The translations under genes were made by a program, and so were the position numbers. The notes under the pieces were generated by a model. It worked only from the letters and a program-made list of their open reading frames with translations. It was not told where the DNA came from and searched no databases. Shown one piece after another: positions 22,386 to 35,438 of a stretch of DNA of 64,000 bases (position 1 is its first letter; every line of letters begins with the position of its first letter). This stretch comes from Nipponacmea schrenckii (lineage: Eukaryota > Mollusca > Gastropoda > Lottiidae), in NCBI GenBank assembly GCA_030562195.1, contig JAUJPP010000012.1, positions 24,867,476 through 24,931,475 of the forward strand. Reading direction: 5' to 3'.

Positions 22386-25039
22386 ACAGCGCCTGCTTCT
22401 CCTGCTACAACAGACCAACCTCGTTACTATGGTTTCTTTCTTTCCTTCCGTTTCTTTCCTTTGTTTCTTCATTATTTATTTTGTGTTTTTCATATCGCCA
22501 CATACAGGATGTGTGTCATTAACAACGGATCTTCAGCTAATTCTTTCAAGACTTTTTTTTCAAATGTGGTGCCAAAAATATCAAGTATATTTCAAATATG
22601 GAAATCAAAAACTATAAATTGATACTCAATTATATAAGTTTGTCGTATCCGCTTCCTCGATAATTTGGAGGATGGATGTTTAAAGATTAATTGTAGGGGC
22701 CTACGCGATGCGGTTTTCTATTGTGTTAAAGAAAGAGAGGTGTGTTACAAAAGCGAATTGTGCAGACGAGAGACGCCATTACTGAATTAGGGGGATTATC
22801 ATTTATCTGGAATTCACCGGAATAAGCAATTATTAAAAAAAAAAACATCAGACAATTGACGCTACTGCTTTTCGCTTTACATATTTATTTACCTGCTTTT
22901 GATTGGTTTTATTTTTCAAACTGTGCAATTAAATGCTCTTTTAGAGATAGACTATATTAGTGGCCTGCAGATAATTGTATATTAAATGTCTAAAAATACT
23001 CGTTGTTAGAAATTATGTACATGATACTCCGAAAACAGAATTCTGTTTAAATAAAATGTTATTGGTGTTTATGTTTTAGTTTTGAAACCGCATTATCTTA
23101 TATCAAAGCAAAGCCCCCCCCCCCCCAACCAATCTCTTCTGTCCTATTAGCCCACAAGGTCCAGAAGAGTAGGACGTAAAACTCCAATCATTTCATTTCC
23201 CTACTGTGTATTCTCTTACAGCTTTTATCCGTAAGATTTCCCATATTGCGCACGACCATCTTCATTTGCCTTCTTTACTTTTGATTGCCTTTTTTCCCAA
23301 TTAACCACTTATCGGACGGTTTAACCAACTGTAATGATTTTATTTCTTGTTTGATTTAAATTATCAATGAAACAAAATAAAGGTTTTCTGGTACATTGGT
23401 GCCAAGTGGACCTAAAAATCTTTCAAAGAAATTATCTTAAACTATTCATTATGTATTACACTAAGCAGAATAATGGGCCTGAGGTATATAGCGAAAATGT
23501 ACTTGAACGCTTTGTGGGGCAAATTCTTGCAGTTAAGTTTTAATGCTTATTGCATGTAGCTATTTATTGGACACACGATCTGCATGATAATGTTTATGAA
23601 AAAAGGAAAAAGCGCTAGGCATCTTGACAAATATATCATCCACTCACCTAGCACCAATGAACCGTTGATAGAAATTTTCAGTGGATTCGCAAACCGCATT
23701 TTGGCAAGTGACATTAACTTGGTGAACCAGTCTACAAAACAACTGACCTTCGTCAGAAATATTTTGTAACCGTATCAAAAATGTTTTCAACGACAAAATT
23801 TGTATATTCATTGTAGATTTTCTTTTTCAGAATTTCTAGTCCAAAATAAAGCTTAATTAAAACTGTTCCTTTGACAATATATTTAGATTAAATCTATCTG
23901 ATTGAATCGGAAAGTTAGGGAAGAGTGATGTCCCTTGTGACTATTGGAAGTGACGAACTGTTGATAAATAACACCTAGACATCCAAATCAAAACTTTCAA
24001 CTTTACTTGGTCGATTTATTCAATGTTTTAAATCGGGTAAACTTGTGCGTCTAACAACACATAAGCTGACACTTCAATATACTCTTGAGGGGAGAAGGGC
24101 ATTTCATAAAGTCTCGTTCGCATTAAGCAATACATTTCCGTTAATCAATAGCAGACCAAAATCGAGAGTTGAAATCTATAGTAGTAGGTGTTTCAAAAAA
24201 AAAAGAGAAAGCATGATCTGATTCAATTGACGCACAACACTACTATAATGGTTAAAAGAGAAGTACCATCAGGTGTTTCAAAAAGATTAAGCCTTTTCTG
24301 CCTCATTCTCGAAACAGCAGCCTATATTATAATGACGTTATAAAACGCTTAAATTAAGTAGAATTGCAGGAACCACAGAATTCTAATTGAGAATTGTAAA
24401 GGTGCAAATTAATGCAATATAACTATAAACAAATCTCAAGAGAACCAAAAGCCATAAAATCACTGTCATTGCTTTAAAACAGACTATCTATTCATATCCA
24501 CAAAAATAGAATTACCCTCAAAAATAATGAAACGGAAAATATTTCAATCAAATAATATAGAGATAAAATAGGGACTGGGGGAATCGGATTGTTGAGAGAC
24601 TGGCGGATTGTAGGTCACGAGTTAAGTACACTAGAATAAGTAAAGATACACATAAAGAAAGAATAAAACTGAAAAGCATTCTGAACAAATTATCGGAAGC
24701 GTTGTATGTTATTAAATTCCCTGGCATTGTTTTGTCTCTAAACTCTATTTCTTGTACTTCGTGCCTAATTCTCTCTTTTCCCCAATTTCCCCACCAGGCT
24801 ATTTTCTTCTTTAACTAAAAAAAGTCGGGAAATATTGCCTCGGAAATCCGATACGGCTATTTGTACTAAAAGTGGTTTTATTTTACTAAAATCATGTTGA
24901 AATGAAACTAATAGCGTTGATGAGTAAATAATACTTTAGTTTATTTTCAACGAATGAGTTTTGGTTTGAAAAGATGAACATTGGCCTGTGGCGTTTGACA
25001 TTTAGCAGAAAAGTATATTTATTTTATGTATTATTAAAG
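22386..25039. other. Non-genic stretch with one SINE-like fragment
   Basis: Follows the prohormone stop. A family-B fragment lies at about 23137-23200 (CACAAGGTCCAGAAGAGTAG then GACGTAAAACTCC) just after a C tract at 23116-23127. A 61-codon ORF at 23584-23769 has no splice or homology support. The first few hundred bases are likely 3' UTR; AATAAA occurs near 23050. Confidence 0.4.
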
Positions 25040-25630
25040 GTATTGTAAAGAGGTTTTCTAAACTTGTTATGTGTATCAGAGACACTGATATCATCAATTT
25101 ACACCATTCTAATTTTCAATCAGACATCTGTGGTTAAAGAGATTGTAAAGAGGTTTTCTAAACTTGTTATGTGTATCAGAGACACTGATATCAATTTACA
25201 TCATTCTAATTTTCAATCAGATGTCTGTAGTTAAAGAGATTGTAAAGAGGTTTTCTAAACTTGTTATGTGTATCAGGGACACTGATATCATCAATTTACA
25301 CCATTCTAATTTTTAATCAGATGTCTGTGGTTAAAGAGATTATAAAGAGGTTTTCTAAACTTGTTATATGTATCAGAGACACTGATATCATCAATTTACA
25401 CCATTCTAATTTTCAATCAGACATCTGTGGTTAAAGAGATTGTAAAGAGGTTTTCTAAACTTGTTATGTGTATCAGAGACACTGATATCAATTTACATCA
25501 TTCTAATTTTCAATCAGATGTCTGTAGTTAAAGAGATTGTAAAGAGGTTTTCTAAACTTGTTATGTGTATCAGGGACACTGATATCATCAATTTACACCA
25601 TTCTAATTTTCAATCAGATGTCTGTGGTTC
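25040..25630 (-). repeat. Satellite array, about 98-bp unit (family S98, locus 2, inverted)
   Basis: About six copies of the 7.6-kb unit in the opposite orientation. Two blocks of three units look like copies of each other (short, short, long spacing), suggesting a higher-order duplication of about 300 bp. Confidence 0.9.
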
Positions 25631-25844
25631 CTGTAATTCCACTAAAACTGAATGTTTGATGACGTCACTGATCACTCAGGTTTTATGTGATTCGATCATA
25701 TTTGAAGATTAGTGACATCATCAAACACTTGCGTTTAGTACCCCCCCCCCCCCACGATAAACGTTTTTTTTTTACGAAACCTGTTTATAATCCCTTTAAC
25801 TCGAATTTGTAATTGAATTTATGTTAAATTTAAAAATTATGAAT

Positions 25845-26085
25845 ATAAGTACATCTTTACAATATCAAGCTAATACATACTCCATACTTATACCTTGACT
25901 ATTATAGTCACCTTTCTTGTATCACATCTTTACAATGTCAAGCTAATACATACTTCATACTTATACCTTGACTACAATAGTCACCTTTCTTGTATCATAT
26001 CTTCACAATGTCAAGCTATTACAAACTTCGTAATTGCTTGATATTGTGAATATACGCGAATGGTAGTCAAGGTATCTAGTTAAAG
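25845..26085 (-). repeat. Minisatellite family S40 (locus 2, inverted)
   Basis: Units with ACAATGTCAAGCTAATACAT and TATACCTTGACT, the reverse complement of the 17.7-kb family including its longer variant. It lies next to inverted S98 units, whereas the two families are separate at 7.6 and 17.7 kb. Confidence 0.85.
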
Positions 26086-27700
26086 ACGATTGTTATACGC
26101 CCTTCACTGGCGGACGTCGATACGAGAAATCTGTTTCAGTACCTACTTGTCCTTGATGGATATTAATACATTTATCTTTCCAGACAAAAACGAAAGTAGT
26201 TTGATAAAATCCCGATTCAATTTATAAATCTGACAATAATTCCCAACAATAATATTATTCTCTGTGGCTTCATGGCGTTAGTTTCTTGGTCATTCCAGAA
26301 AGGCGGATTACACCAATATAGCAGGCAGATACGGCGAGGTCAAGTGGTCAACTAATCACTGTGGGGTTGATATGAATTATTAGGTGTATAGGGGGGAGGG
26401 CGAGGTGGTTGTAGGGGTCAGAGAGATGTGTTAGGGGCTTGGACGGAAGGAAGGACAAGTTTAAGCTGAAGAGTGAATGGTTTTGGGGCTCACATACGTT
26501 GCCATGTGCCTGTTGTACTAAACCCGGCACGCAGTTTAGTCTTAAAGCAATAGCGCTTGAGGGAAATAAGAGAGAGGGGGGGGGGGGCGATGCTTTGTTA
26601 GTCTTAGTTAAACTCCTTCGTAAAGAGGCAACTGGTTAGTGTCCCTATGTTAAATATTGCGTTGTGACATCCTGATATATCTCTTACAGTTCTGGCACTG
26701 TTATAATTCATAGAGTAACAGACTATACGGTTCCAGTGTCATGTACAGGCACCGGAATAGTTCATGAGGGTAACACCATGGCTACCGTTAAGTCGTCGAA
26801 ATACAGACACTTATTGGAATATAGTAGTGATTTTTTTTTAGAAGAATCGCAAAAATGTAAAGTTAAATTCGTATTTGTGAAGATATTTTTGAAAGAATTA
26901 GTCCATTTTCATGCATGTTTATAGTTAGGGCTTTCTTCTGAAGACATATATATATATATATATATATTCAAGACCTAAATCGATTCCATAGCCTTTAAAA
27001 TCCAAAATTGGGAATTTGGATCAATGGCTCCAGGACACCATAGGGGCCTTGTCTGTCAACTGATTCAACTACAGGCATCCAATTAACATAACCCTTAACT
27101 TGCCCCTTGTTTTATCATAAATTTACTTTGTGACCTAGACCAGTGGTTTTATGAAACTATGTTCTTATCAGCCATCTAACATATTCCTTTCAGATGATCA
27201 TTATGACTAGGTACCACCAAATTATTACCTTTTTTTTATTTCTATTTACTAACTGAAGTAACAGCACTTCAAAATATATAGTTCTATAGCTCGTGCTTTT
27301 TATGAGACTATGTTCTCATCACCATCTCAACAAAGGCCTTCACTCCTTGAAAAAAACATACTAAATATTGTGGTATATACGTCTGTGACTGATGATATTT
27401 CTCGACCCGGCATGTTGAACCCGTCAATTATGGCAGAATATTATGTAATGAATTGCACCCTTAGGATCCTTCTGCGTAACTCAATTTATAAAAGTGTCAA
27501 TTTTCCCTGATTTTTGTCGATTTCTGGAGATTCAAGTTGATAAATTTATTGACTGACTTCTGTTACAGTTATTGGTGCCCCGGGATTGCTCTAATAGTTT
27601 CTTTCTACCCACGGTTTTTCTTCATTTCAGTAAAGAAAATGATGTCGATTCTATTCAGATGTTTTTCGTCTTTGAATTGATAGTTTCAATTTCTATCAAG
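26086..27700. other. Non-genic stretch
   Basis: G-rich patches at 26390-26590 and an (AT)n run at 26946-26965. Several 60-66-codon ORFs have no supporting features. Confidence 0.4.
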
Positions 27701-28110
27701 GTATGGCAAACTCTTGGTATTGATTACAAGGATAACAACTTAGGTTCCAGGATCCTTTCTACCAGCTGGTCCTTGTCATACCTCTTGGTATTATTTACAA
27801 GGTTCCTTTCTACAAGTTGGTAATAAGCCAAACTTCTTGGTATTGATTTTACAAGGATAACAACTTAGGTTCACAAGGATCCTTTCTACCAGCTGGTCCT
27901 TGATCATACCTCTTGGCATTAGTTTACAAGGTTCCTTTCTACAAGTTGGTTCTTGATCAAACCTCTTGGTATTGATTTGACAAGGATAACAACTTAGGTT
28001 CCCAGGGATCCTTTCTACCAGCTGGTCCTTGGTCAAACCTCTTGGCATTGGTCTCTCTATAATTATCTGTACCCATTTGCAACTGGGTCAAGTGGAATAA
28101 TGAGTGAAGA
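27700..28110 (-). repeat. Family-A SINE 3' end with tandemly amplified tail
   Basis: On the minus strand the order is a family-A body fragment (about 28025-28110, with TGGGTACAGATAATTATAG) followed by about four units of its tail, each with GACCAAGGACCAGCTGGTAG and AAAGGATCC, spaced about 80-90 bp. The same body-plus-amplified-tail arrangement occurs in plus orientation at 42.25-42.89 kb. Confidence 0.75.
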
Positions 28111-29690
28111 TGACTTTGAGATTAACGAACATAAATATACTTCCACGTAACCAAAAAGGGGAATTGGAAAGCCTTCCTGATAAATCTTTTTGGATCTGTT
28201 CTGGGGATGTATCCACTTTGATCTGTGTGAGCCCCCCACCCCCTCTCCCCTCCCTCTTACCTCTAGAAACGTCACGCCCTCGGTCATAATCCTCTAGATC
28301 TCGTGGTATAAAACAGAAGTTCTCATATAGCCCGAGAGGACGAATGTAGATAAATAGCGTCTAATTACATTCTTTGATATAAAAGTGTAGGCCTATATAT
28401 TTTCAATGAAAAGTAAGGATGTTTTGAAACTTGACGATTGATACTTCAAGACATGTTCGGGTTTTATTTTTGAAGCAAAAAGTCTTTATAATAGAGGAAA
28501 CTTTTAGAACCAAGATGTTAGATGTAATCCAGATTTTTAAAGAAAAACGGTCGTCTGATTGGCTAATAACTGAATTTGAAATTGGTTTAAATGTGTGTGT
28601 TAGGGGTGGATCTGTTGGGGAAAGGACACTTTTCTTCAGAGCAATAGAAATAAAATTATTTGTCAAATTATTCAAGCGAATGTAACGTCTATGAGAATCA
28701 CACAACCTTGTTTCAATGTCCGTTTCCATGGCCCTACCTGCTACTAATGGAACCGTTGTATCTTCTGTTTACATATTTTGTCTTCATGGACCCTGATAGA
28801 AAGGTATAATTGAATTATACTCTCCAAGCTGTGGTAGACTGGAATATATTATAGTCCGAAACTCTTTGACTCTTGTTGATAGATGTTGATCAAAGAAGCC
28901 AGAAATTTTTTGGGTGTTTTGGGGATTTCGCGAGCAGAGACATTAAGCCTCGTGACACCTAACAACATCTAATTGCCAAGCAGACGACAATCAAACTCGC
29001 TTCCAACTGATCTATTCCACTCTCCTAGCAGACGACAGTCAAACTACATATTAACTGAGCTATTCTGGGTTCCGGTCATATAGGAAGGGTTATATAATAT
29101 AGCCTGTATCGAGTCGGAATCCTTTGTCAGTAGGTTTCGGACTAACAAAATCAAAGTTTCGCCAAGGGAGATAAATCCAGATTTCAATTTGAGTGCTCAG
29201 TCAGGCACATCATTTCATTATCTTTCTATTATCCTTATAATTACTGAGAGTTGGGGGTCACATGCTAGAGGCAGTGGGGTGGTCAGATGCAGGTATCAGT
29301 AAACATAGTGGATATACCGTATGGGGCTGGGACGTCCCACCCCCTACCGCTCCCCTCAACCATTATCTGACTCAAATGCTGGAAATAGACAGTCAAAACT
29401 TTGAAAGCCCGAAATCATTGAGGGTAGGCCCTACTCGGAATAATTATGTCCCCCCCCCCCTTCTATGAAAGCATTTGTGATCAATAACGACCTCGTGTAC
29501 TACCCTTAAAGTCATTTCCTGTCGAAGGAATGGTACGAGATGAAGTGTAAAGAATATGTAATCAGTTGAAACGTTTTAAAAGCAAGTTTATTATTGTAAG
29601 AAAATAAAATATAGTTTATAAAATTACAGTCGCCGGTTAGAATATTGAAGTGAATTGGTGCATAGTACCGATACTCTTTAGATATTGATT
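28111..29690. other. Non-genic stretch
   Basis: Contains C-rich runs at 28230-28255 and 29451-29461. ORFs of 61-108 codons lack starts, splice sites or family features. Confidence 0.4.
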
Positions 29691-29699
29691 CTGTAGCAT

Positions 29700-29800
29700 T
29701 CCACTTAAAATGAAATGATAGAATGGAGTTTTACGTTCTACTCTTCTGTACCTAATGACGTAATGAAGACAGCCATGTGGTGTACAATGGGGGAGATTTT
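29700..29800 (-). mobile_element. Dispersed SINE-like element (family B), minus strand
   Basis: AATGGAGTTTTACGTTCTAC and TCTTCTGTACCTAATGACG are the reverse complement of the family-B 3' end, followed by AATGGGGGAGATTTT matching the inner block. Confidence 0.6.
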
Positions 29801-30354
29801 TCGAGGATATGGGGGACCTCGGTTTATTGTCCCATCCGAACGATTATCGCTCTTTCCATGTCAGTCCCTCCGATCTGACAAGGGGAAACCGGGCTGAAAC
29901 AAAAAATTCAAAATATTTCAGAAATAGGCTTTACGTTTTGCACAACTCGGTTGGAAGTAGTTGTGGTCCGTATCCTATTTTTTACGTCTGGTTAATCTAC
30001 ACTCATCTACTTCCGGTTTTAAAAATAGCCAAAACAAAATATACTCTGTTTACTTGCTGCTATTTTAATTTTTACGCAAAAATCAGAGACCAAACTTTAT
30101 TAAGATGTTGGAGAACCATAAATCCGCTGCATCAAATCTGAAATTCAGCTCAATTTTTTCATTTTAGCACAGAAAAGGCAAGTTAAAGGTCCGAATACTT
30201 CATCGATTGCCATATTATTATTATTATTATGGAGAGCAATCGCCACATTTATTATATAACTTCAAAGGTTTTGCCTCTTTATTACTGTGCTGCAAGAAAC
30301 ACATATTTGAAGCTACACTTTGAAACCTAAAGGCTTTGACCATTAAACATCTCA

Positions 30355-30535
30355 CAGTTTCCCTCACTGTATACTGCACAGCATTAGTCACAGTGACAAT
30401 AGACAGTTGGAAATAGCTAATAGAGTAGGCTAATGCTGTTCACCTGTCAAACTTCCCCTCATTGCACCTTGCATGGTGTCACCTGTTTTCATTAGTCTAT
30501 TAAGTGCAAAAGACAAGGATGTAAAACTCCAGAAA
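30355..30535 (+). mobile_element. Dispersed SINE-like element (family B)
   Basis: Contains AACTTCCCCTCATTGCACCT, GCATGGTGTCACCTG, TTCATTAGTCTATTAAGTGC and GATGTAAAACTCCAG in the expected order. Confidence 0.6.
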
Positions 30536-31045
30536 TTGTATTTCTCATCATGAGTTAATTATAAAAGCACGGTTCATAAATATTACATGACATTTTAGAC
30601 AAATTTCTTGGTATATCTTGTCTTGCTATGGACGGTTGTGCACATAACATATTATGTTCTCCGAAACTTGCTGACTCTATTCCCAGCCTCAAATAACTTT
30701 TCAAATATATCAGGGTTTAATGGATTGGAGATATGTATGTAAATATGTTAAAAACCCTGCACCCTCAAAGGTGTTGTAAATTCAATTTCTGTTGCTTAGT
30801 TTTTGTCCATATAGCTATCAGAGGCAGGGAATAGAGTCAGCAAGTTTCCCTCAGCCATATCTGTCCATATAGCTATCAGAGGCTGGGAATAGAGTCAACA
30901 AATTTCGGACAGTTGTCCATGATGTTTGACAATTTGCCTTTTTGCTTAATAGATTTAATATTACAGCTAATTTAATCAATCACGTTACCTAAACTTTGAA
31001 ACATCCCTAATTTTTTTTTTAGAATGAAATCCTAAGAGTTTCAGA
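30536..31045 (+). other. Upstream region of the DIPK1-like gene
   Basis: Contains a repeated block GTCCATATAGCTATCAGAGG at about 30805 and 30863. No clear TATA element or initiator could be identified. Confidence 0.4.
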
Positions 31046-33879
31046 ATGAAAAGAAGACTACGTCGTTATTCCGATAGATCAAATTGTCTGAAAGATTACG
31101 TCATCCCATTTTCGGCCGTGATTCGTCATGCTTCAACATGTAAGGTAAATTTGTCTAATTTAGGTGGAGGTTTCGATACTCTAACTTTATTCCAAGTTTT
31201 GCCTCCGTAGAAGATATCGTCTCTTGTGCCTAAAATTACATGGGGTTGCGTTCTATCTGAATTTCTGACATGTGCAAATACTAATTTTCATTTTCTTTAA
31301 TTGGTATTTGAAATTAGTTTTTACTTCTAGATCTTGTTTTATTATATTGTCTGATATTTATATTCACTTCTGTCCTTTTTTTTGCACTTAAGTCCCAACC
31401 CATCTTATATCCATGACGATCATAATCCTTTCCTCAACCTCCCCACCCTTTCCCAATTATTATAAAGTAAAGACATTCTATGTTAGTTGTAGAGTGAAAT
31501 CAAGATGATTCTTTTTGTATATTTCTTAAATCTATACACTTCTGCCCCCACCCTCCTTATTTCCATGACAATCCTGCCCTCAACCTCCTGCCACCCTCTT
31601 CCCACCCTTCACCTATGATTATAAAGTAAAAACTTTCTATGTTATTTGTAGACTGAGATCAAGATAATCCTATTTATTATATTTCTGATTTGTTTGCTGA
31701 TTTGGTTGAAGTCAAATCATGATGTATGCGGAGGGAAGAAACTTCTCAGAAGTCTGGTGAGTTAGTCTACTTGCCTTTAAATAGGTAGGCTACCCATAGT
31801 CTGTAAATATTATCACATACACATAGGTTTTTTAGCATACAGAAAGATTTAACAATAGCCTAAGATAATATTATGTGATGAGATTTAGGCATGTTTGACC
31901 AGCACTTGAAATACTAGTAAAGAACCTTATTTTATTGATTTATAGTAATTTGGACATTGAAAAGAGTTGATAACTATTACAGTCAAGGTATGAGATGCAG
32001 TTCTGAATAACTTGATATTGTTTAATAAGAATCATGTCAGGTATTGTATATGAAATATTATTTGTTTGTTTGCAGTGTACTGAATATCACAAGAAAGAAA
32101 TCAGTGGAGATATCTGCTATAGTTTATGTCACGAGAAGTTATTCGAGTTAAAACATTGTATAGATAATGATCCTCATATCAAGGTAGGTGTTACAGGAGA
32201 GGGTGACTCCGCCCATCCCCTTAATTGGGCATGTTCCTCACTCCTTAACTTCACTTGTACAGTATCCTAAAAGAAAGGTAAACTATGACAGATTTCACAT
32301 TCAGTCCAACACTTGTTTAAATCTAAGACCTGTTTGTTTCAGACATTCCTCCTTCCGGATAATTTAGTAGTACGGGTACCTGTTTCAATACTACATCCAG
32401 AGACCGACATCAGACTACCTTTTGGTATGACAGTCGAACAGTTCTCGGATCTGGGTCGTAACTATTTTAATTCCATATTGGGTCCGTCTCATCACCAAGA
32501 TCTAATTAATCGGCTTCTTCAATTCGCTGATTTTAACGGCAATCAAGAGGTAGGTCATTTATAAAGCATTTAGGCAATGTCTATTCTGAAAGGGGAAATA
32601 TTTACTTTACCAGCTGATAGAACTCAATTTCAGCTATCTGTATAGTCATCTAAATATTTACTATACCAGCTGATAGAGCTCAATTTCAGCTATCTGTATA
32701 GTCATCTAAATATTAACTATACCAGCTGATAGAGCTTAATTACAGGTATCTGTATAGTCATCTTAATATTAACTTTACCAGCTGATAGAACTCAATATAA
32801 GCTATCTGTATAGTCATCTAAATATTTACTTTACCAGCTGATAGAGCTCAATTTCAGCTATCGTATAGTATCTAAATATTTACTTACCAGCTGATAGAGC
32901 TCAATTTCAGCTATCTGTTTAGTCATCTAAATATTTACTTTACCAGCTGATAGAGCTCAATTTCAGCTATCTGTATAGTCATCTAAATATTTACTTTACC
33001 AGCTGATAGAGCTCAATTTCAGCTATCTGTATAGTCATCTAAATATTACTATACCAGCTGATAGAGCTCAATTTCAGCTATCTGTTTAGTCATCTAAATA
33101 TTTACTTTACCAGCTGATAGAGCTCGATTTCAGCTATCTGTATAGCCAGATATATAGAAATGATGTTATAATTTCAGTTGAGTCTTGGTGAAGTGCAATC
33201 TGTGTGGCGTCTCATCAACAACCGTGAATTCCTGCTACTGTATTTATTCCATAAGCAATCCGCGGTTCCGAATATCAACGGAACATGTGGAAGTCTATAT
33301 CGTTTTGAATATCATCCTAGAAATTACTTATATCATTCCAACAAATCAGGGTTTTTATCAGCCATATTCACGAACTCATATCGTTGGGGATTCCCTAATT
33401 TACATAATCGTCTAAAAATAGCTGTGGGTTTATTAGAGTTAGTGATTGACCTATCAGAGACTGAGGGATTTCCCTTCTTTCTGTGTAATATAGACTCCAA
33501 TTTATTTGGTTATACGGAGAAATATGAACTTGTGTTACATAACATGAGTGAATTAAAATCCGCGCAGATGTTGAAAAATATTTTCACAAATCAATCGTGT
33601 GTGAGAGACAGTGACTGTCAGTATTCCAGACAGTGTCGTAGCTGGTGTGAGAATAAAACCAATAAATGCTCCAATCAAATCGTCAACTCTCCTTTATATT
33701 ATGTGTGTGATATTTTACGCGAGTACATACTCATCGGTGAAACAGGTCACTATTACTATGATCTTAAACATTATTTAGAAAAATGTGTTCAACTAAGTCC
33801 CAATATGGTGGAATTTTCCACTTACATGAATGAATTTCATGCCTTTTTATGGGATTTTATTAAAAATGATGCTAAATAA
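31046..33879 (+). CDS. Divergent protein kinase domain 1 (FAM69/DIPK1)-like, ER type II membrane protein
   Basis: Five exons join in frame with GT-AG sites, all phase 0: 31046-31144, 31652-31756, 32076-32183, 32343-32549 and 33178-33879 (stop included), giving 406 residues, close to the family's usual 400-430. The N terminus is Arg-rich (MKRRLRR), then a single membrane helix at residues 38-52 and a Cys-rich luminal segment (C at 62, 69, 82 and 86). Residues 167-178 form a textbook EF-hand loop (D-F-N-G-N-Q-E-L-S-L-G-E) split by the last intron, as expected for the calcium-binding insert known in this kinase group. It is followed by VWRLINNREFLLLYLFHKQ and NGTCGSLYRFEY, typical of FAM69. The catalytic-loop region reads FLCNIDSNLFGY and the C-terminal lobe holds the usual Cys cluster (CVRDSDC). 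The DFG position is not clearly conserved, so activity is uncertain. Vertebrate DIPK1A/B/C orthology cannot be assigned by eye. Confidence 0.88.
31362..31680 (+). repeat. Tandem duplication of the DIPK1 exon-2 acceptor region (pseudo-exon)
   Basis: Two copies with a 159-bp offset. The second contains the real acceptor and the start of exon 2 at 31652. The first has a matching AG at 31491-31492 and reads S-E-I-K-M-I-L-F-V-Y-F-L against the genuine T-E-I-K-I-I-L-F-I-I-F-L, then diverges with no donor. It is a decoy or dead partial exon. Confidence 0.8.
32585..33150 (+). repeat. Minisatellite, about 59-bp unit, inside DIPK1 intron 4
   Basis: About ten copies of a unit with TTTACCAGCTGATAGAGCTC and AATTTCAGCTATCTGTATAG. 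Each unit carries AATTTCAG, matching the last eight bases of the genuine intron-4 acceptor (33170-33177). The array stops about 30 bp before exon 5. Confidence 0.92.
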
Positions 33880-34689
33880 AGCGAAATTATGGATCAAATG
33901 AATTTTCTTGCCGTGGGCTGTGGTTATTTTTTTTTTTTTTTTTTTTTTTTGTGTGGGGATAAGGTAATGTTTGTGAAATTGTAAAAAAAATGGAAAATTA
34001 AGAGTTGTATGGCACTGACAGCTCTCAAACAATTAATGATCCAGATGACAATAACGTCAAAACCACAATAGATCTTATGTAAGTTTTCAGCCTTGTAAGT
34101 CTTCACCAAAAGAACTTATATAACTACAATGTCTTTGATGGGAATGAAAGGTAAAATAATGTCAGATTTGAGTGAAATGGGAACCCTTAGGAACTGTTAT
34201 TTAGGGTAGGGCAGGGCTGTTGATCTTAGAAGATCCTGATATGACATTTTTCACCAATTATGCATGAAAAAAGCAGAGAATCTAGCACTTGTATAAAAAT
34301 ATCCAGTTAGTCATTTTGGAGCTCCAATCAGACACGACTGGTAAATACAGATACAAATACAGCCCTAGAGTAGGGTAGGGTATTGAAGGGTAGGGTATTG
34401 AAGGGTTTCAAAAATGAGCTGTCAGGTATTAATATCATTTTACAAGGACTCATTTGAATACTGCCAAAACATCACGAGTTATTGTTGAAACTGAGACACT
34501 GATTGAACTAATATTATATGCTATATACCTTATAGGGTAGGGTAAAAGGTGTATCCAGTATGAGCCTCCAGTTATCAAATCTATTTTCAAATTGACGAAG
34601 TAATTGAGAAAATAATAAATAGAATACATAAGACTTATATGAATTTCTATATTAATCAATGTTTGTGATTAACCAATTAACTAACAGAA
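33880..34689 (+). other. DIPK1 3' flank
   Basis: AATAAA overlaps the stop codon at 33875-33880, too close to be the only cleavage signal. A poly-T run at 33927-33949 follows. GGGTAGGGTATTGAAG is repeated around 34370-34400. No gene is seen. Confidence 0.4.
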
Positions 34690-34960
34690 CAAAAATTGTA
34701 AAAAAGGTTTCCTGAACATTTATGTGTATCAGGGACACTGATAACATTCTAATTTTCAATCAGATGTCTTTGGTTTAAAGACACTTTTAAAAGTTTTCTA
34801 AACTGTCATGTTATCAGGGACACTTTATCTGGTAAAGTATAAATTTTGCAATCAGTGACGTATTAAACAGATTTTTTAAAATTTTCCCAAACTTGTTATT
34901 GAATGGTGTAAATTCATTTTAAACAGTGTCCCTGATGCACATGAAAGCTTTGAAATACCT
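34690..34960 (-). repeat. Decayed S98 units
   Basis: Fragments such as GTGTATCAGGGACACTGATA and CATTCTAATTTTCAATCAGA are present with large deletions and substitutions. It is the oldest-looking copy of the family here. Confidence 0.7.
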
Positions 34961-35438
34961 GTCATCAATCACTTTAATAGAGCACTTTTTTAATTTTTTG
35001 TTTTTTTTTGTGTGAAATGCAGCACTTTTTTTTAAATTATAAAATTGACTAGCATATCGTTTATGTATTTGTTAATTTATTTAGTTGTTTTGTTGAGGTG
35101 AGGTGATAATTAATTCTGAAAATATTACATAACATTCCTATCTTAGAACTTGATGTGAGATAACTGTGAAAAAATATAATGGATATACAACTCCTTTTTT
35201 ATGGAGCATAAAATGGATATTGTTTAGCATAGAAATATTAAAACAGAATCTGAAACCTGTATTTAATCAGTATTCTATGATACAGACAACTGATCTATTT
35301 CAGCCGGTTGTATAAAGGAAGGAGTAGTATATCTATAAATAGTGTCATAATTTATCTAATGTTTTGTCCACTGTGAAATAATTGAAAGATAATAATAAAC
35401 ATGATCTCACTATGGTATATTTAATTTCTCTTATTTCT

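Noticed and set aside
31493..31560. Alternative exon 2 of the DIPK1-like gene
   Set aside because: No donor follows and the frame leaves the membrane-helix sequence after twelve codons, so it is listed as a pseudo-exon.
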